Assembly (NCBI RefSeq): GCF_030506285.1 | Contig: NZ_CP119422.1 | Location: forward strand, 1,364,001-1,428,000 | Direction of reading: 5' to 3' | From: Catalinimonas niigatensis | Lineage (GTDB): Bacteria; Bacteroidota; Bacteroidia; Cytophagales; Cyclobacteriaceae | DNA length: 64,000 bases | Shown: positions 39,294-46,696 of the stretch, piece by piece | Layout of the letters: every line of letters starts with the position of its first letter | How positions within the stretch are numbered: the first letter of the stretch is position 1 | The notes under the pieces: generated by a model | Databases searched by the model: none | What the model saw: the letters and a program-made list of their open reading frames with translations, nothing else | Told to the model about the DNA's origin: nothing | Program-made: the position numbers and the translations under genes

Positions 39294-40745
39294 TCAAAAA
39301 GGTCCCTTGGCATTGGTTTGAATGGCTTCTTTCCCACCGGGCATGTCTCCTCTGGTCCTTTCTATATCCAAGGGATTTCCTGTTTCACGATCGTACCAGT
39401 CTTTGGTTAGCTGCGTCGGCGATGTATCCAAAGTTTCATCTCTCCACTGTTGCAGTACTTCTCTCATGTGTGTAAGGCGAGACTGATACTCCGGCAATGA
39501 GGCCACATTTATCAACTGCATGGGATCGGTGTAACAATTGTAGAGTTCTTCCGAAGGTCGGGGAGCCATGAATATTTCAGCCTGGGCAGCGGTTAGTTCA
39601 CCAGCATCCCTGATGTCCTTAAGATCCTGAAAAGAAGGGCTTTTATTGGAATCAGCCGGTCCTGGATTGCTCAGATTAGGACGCAGGTTCAGCACATATA
39701 AATAACCTTCGGTGCGCACCATCCTTTCCAAAGCTTCATAGTCGTGCCAGTTATGTTCGGAAAAGACATAATTTCTGAATTTACTGTCAGGATTTTCAAG
39801 CACAGTGGCAAAGCTCTTTCCCTGAAAGCCGGTCTGTATTTCCGCTCCCGATAGTTCCAGCAAAGTTGGGGCAATGTCAATGACACTGATCAGGCTATTG
39901 CTCACTGCACCTTTCTGCGATATGCCAGCATTCCATTTCAGCACAAAAGGCGTTCTCATCCCACTGTCATACACCCTGGTTTTACTTCTGGGAAAAGGGC
40001 GGCCATTGTCAGACATAATGATGATGAGGGTATTGTCCAGCACTCCTTGTGCTTCAAGTTCTTCTTCTACTTTTCCGATATAGTCATCAAAGCGAGTGAT
40101 TTCGTCATAATACTGCGCCAGATCCTTTTTGGTACTTTCCGCATCGGCCAGATAAGGGGCAGGCTTTATGTCAGCGGCCTCATGAGCACCACTAAAATCA
40201 TTGGTACCCCAGGGCCGGTGGGCATCAAAAGAAGCAAACCACATAAAAAATGGCTTATCTTTAGGCCGTTCTTTTAGAGAATTCAGCCACATGCCTTCTC
40301 CTCCATCCCCATTTTCCTCACCCTTATCAAGTATGGTATCAAAACCTCTCCGGGCATGCTCTCCCAAGTGCCACTTACCGGCTTGGGAAGTGTAATAACC
40401 AGCCTTTTGCATCAGTTCCGGAAAAATAGCCACTTCTGCCGGTAATGGAGTATGCAGTTCAGCCGAGCCGGTGTTATGCGGATATCTGCCGGAAATAATA
40501 CTGGTCCGGCTGGGACTACAGGAACTGGCAGTAAGATAGGTATTGGTAAAGCGAATTCCTTCCTCCGCGATCCGGTCAATATTAGGACTGTGAACTTCGG
40601 TATTTCCATAACATCCAAGGTCATTCCAACCTACATCATCGGCAATAAAAAGAATTACATTGGGTGGATTATCCTGGGAAAAGCCTAGCTCAACAATGCC
40701 TAAGCTTAGCAATATTGTCAGAAACAGGTATATTTTTACTTTCAT
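39294..40745 (-). CDS. Secreted sulfatase (locus 4)
   Basis: 483 residues with a signal peptide (about 1-24, ending GFSQ). Catalytic motif C-S-P-S-R at Cys76 in SSCSPSRTSIISGRYPHNTG. The metal site starts ILFIADDVGWNDLGCYG and the second segment is IMSDNGRPFPRSKTR. It is the first sulfatase of locus 4, separated from SusD by 84 bp holding a strong stem-loop. The 204 bp between its stop and the next gene contain a short open stretch ending in YSSKGVLPKPEWVL in another frame, possibly a lost C-terminal extension. The enzyme core is complete without it. Confidence 0.9.
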   Translation of the reverse strand: MKVKIYLFLTILLSLGIVELGFSQDNPPNVILFIADDVGWNDLGCYGNTEVHSPNIDRIAEEGIRFTNTYLTASSCSPSRTSIISGRYPHNTGSAELHTPLPAEVAIFPELMQKAGYYTSQAGKWHLGEHARRGFDTILDKGEENGDGGEGMWLNSLKERPKDKPFFMWFASFDAHRPWGTNDFSGAHEAADIKPAPYLADAESTKKDLAQYYDEITRFDDYIGKVEEELEAQGVLDNTLIIIMSDNGRPFPRSKTRVYDSGMRTPFVLKWNAGISQKGAVSNSLISVIDIAPTLLELSGAEIQTGFQGKSFATVLENPDSKFRNYVFSEHNWHDYEALERMVRTEGYLYVLNLRPNLSNPGPADSNKSPSFQDLKDIRDAGELTAAQAEIFMAPRPSEELYNCYTDPMQLINVASLPEYQSRLTHMREVLQQWRDETLDTSPTQLTKDWYDRETGNPLDIERTRGDMPGGKEAIQTNAKGPF

Positions 40746-40791
40746 AAAGATTAGATTTTTACTCAGTTCCGGCAGCTTTTCAAAGCAATAA

Positions 40792-40823
40792 ATCCCCTGC
40801 CACTTTGTATGTTGGCAGGGGAT
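40792..40823 (-). promoter_or_regulatory. Strong stem-loop between susD and sulfatase, locus 4
   Basis: ATCCCCTGCCA (40792-40802) and TGGCAGGGGAT (40813-40823) form a perfect 11-bp GC-rich stem with a 10-nt loop, 6 nt after the SusD stop. The transcribed-strand sequence after it (TTTATTGCTTTG) is U-rich but not a clean U-run, so it may be a leaky terminator or a 3'-stabilising hairpin lowering sulfatase expression relative to susCD. Confidence 0.7.
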
Positions 40824-40829
40824 GCTTAT

Positions 40830-42287
40830 CTAATAGCCATCATTTTGAGTAAGCTGGGGATTAACATCTATAGCCCGCTGGGGAACAGGAAAATGTAATT
40901 TGTTTTGATTCACATCATAGCCTTTTGCCTGCATCACTTCCAGTGCTCTGCCTGTACGTACCAGATCAAAAAATCTGTGGAACTCAAAAGCAAGCTCTAC
41001 CCTACGTTCATGTTCTATAGCTCTTTCAAGGGTAGTATACTCCGCCGGATAGCCAGCTTCGCCATAATCAGGCAGGCCCACCCGCGCTCTTACCATGTTC
41101 AGGTAAGTAGGATCATCCGTTACTTCAGCATACATCAGGAGAATATCAGCAAACCTGATGATTTCAAAGTTCTGTCCGGCATATCGCCAGTTGGGATCGA
41201 AGAATTTCATGGTAAAAGGATAACTGACAAACTCACCTGTTTCAAGATTATCATAGCCTGGATACACTGAGATGATCTTCCTTACGGTATCTGCAGGCTC
41301 AAACTCATTCACCAGATCTTGTGTCGGCGTATTTCTTCCTCCTCCACGGAAAGTTTCATTGATATCAGGCAGATGGAAAGACCACTGGTAAGGTGTATAT
41401 TCCATTTGATGATTACTATTCACTGCATTTTGTCCTTCCAGATATTGTATCTCTAAAACAGAAGCCTTGGAGTTTTTGGTATCAGGATGAAAAATATAGC
41501 GGTAATCATCAGCATTCACTACTCCATTATCATCAGCATCTAACGAATAAAGACCACTATCTATAATCTCTTTGAGCTCTCTTTCCGCATCTGTTTCATT
41601 TCCTCTGGTTAGGTAAACTTTGGCTAGAACCGCTGCAGCGCCATATTTGTTCACCCTACCGAGATCGTTTCCGGTATAGCTTATAGGCAAAGTATTTTTG
41701 GCATAGTTCAGATCACTGATGATTTGATCGTATACCACATCTTTGTTTTCCCTGAGGTATTCATATCCTTCTTCCGGAGAAAGAGGTTTTAGTGGAAGAG
41801 GAATATCACCCCACACTCTCACCATGTTAAAATAAATTAAAGCACGAACAAAACTAGCTTCGGCTATAAGTCTCTCTTTCAACTCAGGACTGCTGAATTC
41901 TACAGTGGTATTTTCAAGCCTGTTCAACACATCATTACAAATAAAAATGGAATTATAGGAATTCTGCCAGGCATTTTCTGTATCTAAATCATTGGTAGGG
42001 ATGTTAAAGCTGGAAATTCGCTCTGCGGAATTGCTGGACCCTCCGATGAACTCTATATAAGTGTTATCAGAACTCAGCTCTCCGTATATATCCGCAATGC
42101 CACCGGCTTGGTAAGTTCTTTCCATCTGCCGGTACACATCGTTGACAGCCAGAATGAACTGTTCTTCTGTTTGGTAAAAGTTACCTTCTGTAATGGCTGT
42201 TTTTGGGTACAGATCAAGATCTTCTTCATTGCAGGAAAACATAGCCAGCAGTAATATGCATATGATGATTTTATTTATCGTCTTCAT
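40830..42287 (-). CDS. SusD/RagB-family lipoprotein (locus 4)
   Basis: 485 residues with lipidation Cys at 19 (LAMFSC). SusD helices: RLIAEASFVRALIYFNMVRV and GAAAVLAKVYLTRGNETDAE. RagB half: EIIRFADILLMYAEVTDDPT and ERRVELAFEFHRFFDLVRTG. It ends in TQNDGY, as is usual for this family. It pairs with the SusC encoded 24 bp upstream. Length and motifs are normal, so this transporter pair appears intact even though its sigma/FecR partners are gone. Confidence 0.95.
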   Translation of the reverse strand: MKTINKIIICILLLAMFSCNEEDLDLYPKTAITEGNFYQTEEQFILAVNDVYRQMERTYQAGGIADIYGELSSDNTYIEFIGGSSNSAERISSFNIPTNDLDTENAWQNSYNSIFICNDVLNRLENTTVEFSSPELKERLIAEASFVRALIYFNMVRVWGDIPLPLKPLSPEEGYEYLRENKDVVYDQIISDLNYAKNTLPISYTGNDLGRVNKYGAAAVLAKVYLTRGNETDAERELKEIIDSGLYSLDADDNGVVNADDYRYIFHPDTKNSKASVLEIQYLEGQNAVNSNHQMEYTPYQWSFHLPDINETFRGGGRNTPTQDLVNEFEPADTVRKIISVYPGYDNLETGEFVSYPFTMKFFDPNWRYAGQNFEIIRFADILLMYAEVTDDPTYLNMVRARVGLPDYGEAGYPAEYTTLERAIEHERRVELAFEFHRFFDLVRTGRALEVMQAKGYDVNQNKLHFPVPQRAIDVNPQLTQNDGY

Positions 42288-42311
42288 ATTTTCAATTTTT
42301 TAAGTCAGAAA

Positions 42312-45300
42312 TCAGAAACTAACATTCAAGCCCAGAGAATATATTTTGGCTGTTGGATAGGGCGAATGAGCCACCCCACGCCTGGATGCGTCGCTTGCTC
42401 CGCCATTGTAGTTCTCAGGATCAAATACCGGGGTGTCACTGATCGTAAACAGGTTTTGCCCATTGAAATAAGCCCTGACCGAGCCAAGGTTGATCCTTTC
42501 AAGCAAAGAAGGAGAGAAAGTGTATCCCAGTGTAAGGCTTTTCATACGGATAAAAGAGCCATCCACAATCCAGTAACTGGAGGGTTGTTTCTCGTAGCCA
42601 TCCAGATTAACTGTAAGTTTATAGTGGTAGCCATCCCCGGGTTCTTCTTCAGACCTCCATCTGTTGACCATACCTTGATAGTAATTGCGTCCTTCATGGT
42701 ACTGCATGGACCGGTGGATATTGTTATCAAACACATCATTACCATGTAGGCCCTGAAACAAGAAGCTAAAATCAAAGCTTTTGAAGCGGAAAGTATTGGT
42801 CATACCCCAGGTAAAGTCAGGTGCTGCATTGCCAATAATGGTTCTGTCATCTGCATTCAAGACGCCATCTTTGTTTACATCCACGTATCTGCCATCACCT
42901 GGCACAGCCGTCTCATAATGGGCAGGATCTGCTTCCACTTCAGCTTCATTCATATACACACCATCATACTGATAGGCATAAAAACTAAAGATGGGCTCAC
43001 CTACCTTGTTGATGGTTTGCATTCCAAAACCGGGGGATAAAATCAAAGGAGCATTATCAGGTCCCAGGGCAAGTATTTTATTCCGGTTGCGAGCGTAATT
43101 CAGTTGGGTAGACCATTCGAGGGCACCAGTGAGGTTACGGGTAGTAAGTTGCAGTTCTACTCCCCTATTTTGCAATTCTCCAATGTTTTTGAAGATACTT
43201 GTGAAACCAGTCACAGAAGGCACAGGCACATCTAGCAACAAACCATCGGATCTAGTATTATAGAAGTTGCTTTCTAGCAAGACCCTGTTTTCAAATAATC
43301 CTATATCCAGTCCTAGGTTTAGTTGTTGAGAACGCTCCCAACCCAAATCAGGGTTTGTGAAGCCCGAAGGATAGTAAGTGGCTCCCAGATAGCTATCAAA
43401 AGCAACCCTCTGCTGGCTCAGGGGTGAAATCCACCTGTAGTCATCAAACTGGTCATTTCCTGTAAATCCGTAACTAGCACGAAGTTTCAAATTACTTACG
43501 AAATCCAGATTATTCATAAATGATTCGTCAGAAATGAACCATCCCAATGATAATGAAGGGAAATACCCCCATTTGTTACCCGGCCCAAAGCGGGATGAAC
43601 CATCCCTTCTTAAGCTGGCTGAAGCGATATACTTCCCTTTGTAGTTGTAGTTTACTCTAGAAAAATAAGAGATTAGAGTCCTTTCAGTAGCATTGTCGTT
43701 GGCCTGAGCAATGTTTTCACCACCACTTAGGTAGGGAACGAGGTCATTGCTGTAACCCCGCCTTTCAGCCACAGTACTATAGAAATCATCCTTCAAATAC
43801 TCTTGGCCAAGCAATACAGTAAGTTGATGCTCTCCAAAGCTCTTTTCGTAGTTTAGTAGATTTTGCAGGTTATAGTTGATCGTTCTGGCCTGGCCAACGG
43901 TCATTACTCCTTCAGTAAGCACATTTGGACCCATGTTGTGGTCTCTCGTCGCATAATGCGTATCATCTACTCTCCGGTAGTAAAGGTTCAGCGTAGATCT
44001 GAAATTCAACCCGGGAAGCAAATCTACCTGTCCAAAAATGTTACCCAATCCATTGAAGCGCTTGTGTTGTATATCATCGTTGATTCTGTACAGCGGATGA
44101 CCATTAAAAGCTCTGAAGAGTATGGCATTGTAGCTTCCGAATCCATCTACTGAATTAGGTTCTCCCAAATACCCATTTCTTCCGTACACTGGATAAATAG
44201 AAGGATACTGTACGGCCCACTCTACAATTCTGTTAAAAGGCTCATTTTCATGATCATACACTATGTTGAGCATTCCGCCCAGTTCAGCCCAGTCATTTAC
44301 TTTGGAAGAGATTTTGAAATTCAATGAATACTTATCATAATCAGAATTGATGACAATACCTTCCTGATTGACATAACCGCCAGAAATTCTGTAGTTCATG
44401 TTTTCGTTTCCGCCGGATACGTTGAGGTCAATTTTTTGCATCGGTGCAACCCTGAAGATCAGATCCTGCCAGTCTGTATTGGGCAGAGAAGCAGGATTCT
44501 CCAGTTCTACCGGCCAGGTGTATTTGTATTGCCCACGGGCTTCTATGGTGTTGGGTGCATTAGGATCCCCTCCTGTTTCAATCCAGCCATTTTGAGCAGC
44601 ATCAATTGAGGCTTGAGCATATTCGTAAGAATCCATCACATCAATTTTCTTGATAGCTTCCTGCACACTGTAAGAGTAATTTACCCCGATTTTTGCTTTT
44701 CCTGACTGGCCACTTAGGGTCGTAATCAAAACAACACCATTGGCTCCACGTGAACCGTAAATAGCTGCTGACGCAGCATCTTTCAGTACATCAATGGATT
44801 TGATGTCAGCTGGGTTGAGCATATTCAGATCATAGTTGGGTAAGGGAATACCATCAACGACGATGAGAGGAGAGCTATTGGCAGAGATAGAATTGATTCC
44901 TCTGATTTGAATGGAGGTAGAGCTACCAGGCCTGCCATTGCCATTGACTACCTGTACTCCAGGCATTTTGCCATACATCGCCTGTCCCATTTCTACCATC
45001 GGGCGGCTTTGCAAGTCAATGTCCATGTTGACAGTTCCCTGTGCGCCAGTCAGGTTAGCTTTCTGTTGCGTACCATAGCCCACGACCACTACTTCTTCCA
45101 GGGACTGTACATCCGCACTCATGGCAATACTGATTTCACTTCGTCCATTGATCTCTACTTCCTGAGACAAGTAGCCAATGGAAGAAAAAACCAGCGTAGT
45201 TACATCATCGTTGACTGTGAGTCTGTAACTGCCATCTATCCCGGTGACTGTACCCGTAGAAGTACCTTTTGCCAATACGTTGACACCCGGCAAACCTTCT

Positions 45301-45467
45301 CCACTGTCTCCCTCGGTTACTTTACCGCTGATGGTTTGCTGTTGAGGTGAGATTTGGGCTGATAATGTGCTGCCAGAAGTCAGCGCCTGTGCCTGATTTT
45401 CCAAGGGGATAAACAAGATGATCCCCGAAAACCAAAGTGTGTACATTGAATGTAGTAATGGTTTCAT
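42312..45467 (-). CDS. SusC/RagA TonB-dependent transporter without STN domain (locus 4)
   Basis: 1051 residues, about 100 shorter than the other three SusC proteins. The signal segment (1-30) is followed after only about 15 residues by the carboxypeptidase-like domain (TISGKVTEGDSGEG, about 45-118), EEVVVVGYGTQQK, plug (AAIYGSRGANGVVLITTLSG) and barrel to YSLGLNVSF. The STN domain that signals to FecR is missing. Its sandwich and plug are nearly the same as those of SusC2, suggesting that locus 4 derives from the same ancestor and lost the signalling domain. It should still transport, with regulation by another route. The ATG follows the leader CTACAACTACCT. Confidence 0.95.
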   Translation of the reverse strand: MKPLLHSMYTLWFSGIILFIPLENQAQALTSGSTLSAQISPQQQTISGKVTEGDSGEGLPGVNVLAKGTSTGTVTGIDGSYRLTVNDDVTTLVFSSIGYLSQEVEINGRSEISIAMSADVQSLEEVVVVGYGTQQKANLTGAQGTVNMDIDLQSRPMVEMGQAMYGKMPGVQVVNGNGRPGSSTSIQIRGINSISANSSPLIVVDGIPLPNYDLNMLNPADIKSIDVLKDAASAAIYGSRGANGVVLITTLSGQSGKAKIGVNYSYSVQEAIKKIDVMDSYEYAQASIDAAQNGWIETGGDPNAPNTIEARGQYKYTWPVELENPASLPNTDWQDLIFRVAPMQKIDLNVSGGNENMNYRISGGYVNQEGIVINSDYDKYSLNFKISSKVNDWAELGGMLNIVYDHENEPFNRIVEWAVQYPSIYPVYGRNGYLGEPNSVDGFGSYNAILFRAFNGHPLYRINDDIQHKRFNGLGNIFGQVDLLPGLNFRSTLNLYYRRVDDTHYATRDHNMGPNVLTEGVMTVGQARTINYNLQNLLNYEKSFGEHQLTVLLGQEYLKDDFYSTVAERRGYSNDLVPYLSGGENIAQANDNATERTLISYFSRVNYNYKGKYIASASLRRDGSSRFGPGNKWGYFPSLSLGWFISDESFMNNLDFVSNLKLRASYGFTGNDQFDDYRWISPLSQQRVAFDSYLGATYYPSGFTNPDLGWERSQQLNLGLDIGLFENRVLLESNFYNTRSDGLLLDVPVPSVTGFTSIFKNIGELQNRGVELQLTTRNLTGALEWSTQLNYARNRNKILALGPDNAPLILSPGFGMQTINKVGEPIFSFYAYQYDGVYMNEAEVEADPAHYETAVPGDGRYVDVNKDGVLNADDRTIIGNAAPDFTWGMTNTFRFKSFDFSFLFQGLHGNDVFDNNIHRSMQYHEGRNYYQGMVNRWRSEEEPGDGYHYKLTVNLDGYEKQPSSYWIVDGSFIRMKSLTLGYTFSPSLLERINLGSVRAYFNGQNLFTISDTPVFDPENYNGGASDASRRGVAHSPYPTAKIYSLGLNVSF

Positions 45468-45639
45468 AGGTAGTTGTAGTTATAGGTGATGAGATTCTTT
45501 TTAATATTTAGCATGCTACTTTGAGACTGCTTATTATTTTTTCTATCCTGAGTTCAAACTCATATGTTATGTTTTATAATGCTTTCCCAAGTATCCTCTA
45601 TATTCATCATCTTCATTTTTCCAACAGTACCTTTACAAG

Positions 45640-45862
45640 TAGCTTCTGTCATATTTGATTTGATCCTTTTTTTATTCCCTCACTCTGTACTTTTTCTTCA
45701 AACTTTAGTTGTACAATAATGCTTTTTGCTTCTGCAATATGTTCCTTTCTCAAGCTGAAGTTCTTGATCCTGCTGCCGGTAGGTATTGCTTTCTCTTAAA
45801 AGTTTTCATTTAGCAGATAATCTATGAAGCTATGCTACTTCTAACACAAATCGTTCTGCTTC
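45640..45862 (-). pseudogene. FecR relic upstream of locus 4
   Basis: On the minus strand, separate frames give DYLLNENF, then IAEAKSIIVQLKFEEKVQSE and IKKRIKSNMTEA. These line up in order with the start of FecR2 (DYLLNESF, EARSLILQLDFEEEKRSKA, RRRIKIGIDEA). Stops and frame changes lie between them, and the membrane helix and periplasmic domain are absent. The DNA farther upstream (45881-45985) also matches the FecR2 leader, including TTTTACACTAT and a palindrome. The gene is dead, and no sigma gene remains next to it. The rest of 45468-46300 holds nothing else that I recognise. Confidence 0.7.
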
Positions 45863-45960
45863 AGATACTTTACTATATAGAGACAAGCATGTCTGATTTT
45901 ACACTATAATTTTTAGCTTTTTTTTTAAAATTTATGCTGTGTGCAAAAAATAAACTTCCA

Positions 45961-45979
45961 TGATGCCAATTTGGCATCA
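45961..45979. promoter_or_regulatory. Palindrome in the relic sigma/FecR leader, locus 4
   Basis: TGATGCCAA-T-TTGGCATCA is a perfect 9-bp inverted repeat. It occupies the same place relative to the FecR relic as ATTGCCA-GAT-TGGCAAT does upstream of FecR2. Arm sequences differ between copies but pairing is kept in both. It may be the remains of a terminator or operator. Confidence 0.5.
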
Positions 45980-46299
45980 AATGTTTTGATTTATTAAAAA
46001 AATGGTGAGATAGTGAGCTTCGGGAATACTGTACAGGAATAGGAATGAGAAGGACATGCGTTGCTCTATAAATGTAGCCAAGAAAAAGAAAAGTATATGA
46101 ACGTACCTCTCTGATTTAAGTTGACTGTACGATGCGTATCGAATATCTGTGTTACCTTCTAAGGAGTTATTCCTGAAAAGAGTTAAAAATAGCCATTAGT
46201 GTAATTTCAAGTGCTTTTTGGCTTAAATTCAAGTAGCCCAAAACGTAAGGAAATTCCTTAATTGGCCAAAAAGTTTGCAAAAAATGCTAGGCATATCAC

Positions 46300-46590
46300 C
46301 AAATCAAAGCAGAGGAATATGTGCAAGCTATTGTTGCAATACTTCATGAACCTGGAGCATGATTTAGTGCTATTTGCAGATAAGATTGACTGGAAAGGAT
46401 TGGAGAAGAGTTTAGAAATCTAAGTATTCCAGCTGATGTACTAGGTCCTATCCTTTATGTCTGATGATCGACTTGTTGATCCTAAAGCGGCTCTACAACC
46501 TTGGCGATGTGACAGTATTTGCTGCCTGGTAAAGGGATTCATATCGTCGATCCGATGCAATATTTTGCGAAGAAGCTCACTTCCAACGAC
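46300..46590 (+). pseudogene. IS5-like transposase relic
   Basis: Plus-strand frames read EHDLVLFADKIDWKGLEKSL, then LLILKRLYNLGDVTVFAAW, then IFCEEAHFQ. In that order they match the N-terminal part of IS5-group transposases (a zone around KIDW, the LLILK-x-LYNLGD phrase and FCGEEHFQ). Several stops and frame changes lie between the pieces and the catalytic domain is missing. It directly precedes an IS66-like piece, so this stretch is a graveyard of insertion sequences at the trailer side of the CRISPR array. Confidence 0.55.
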
Positions 46591-46683
46591 GCAGAAGATC
46601 GCTACTCTCTGAGACAGAAAAAATCTGTCCCTGTCATGGATGCACTGGGGCAGTGGCTGGTTAATGAGTACCCCACAGTTGTA
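46584..46683 (+). pseudogene. IS66-like transposase fragment abutting the CRISPR array
   Basis: An open frame reads NDAEDRYSLRQKKSVPVMDA and then LGQWLVNEYPTVV, matching the part of IS66-family TnpC that precedes the PKSPLGKAI segment. The match stops abruptly about 14 bp before the first CRISPR repeat. Only about 33 residues remain, so family assignment is tentative. The upstream frame (MLPGKGIHIVDPMQYF) belongs partly to the IS5-like relic. Confidence 0.45.
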
Positions 46684-46696
46684 TTCACGCTTAAGC

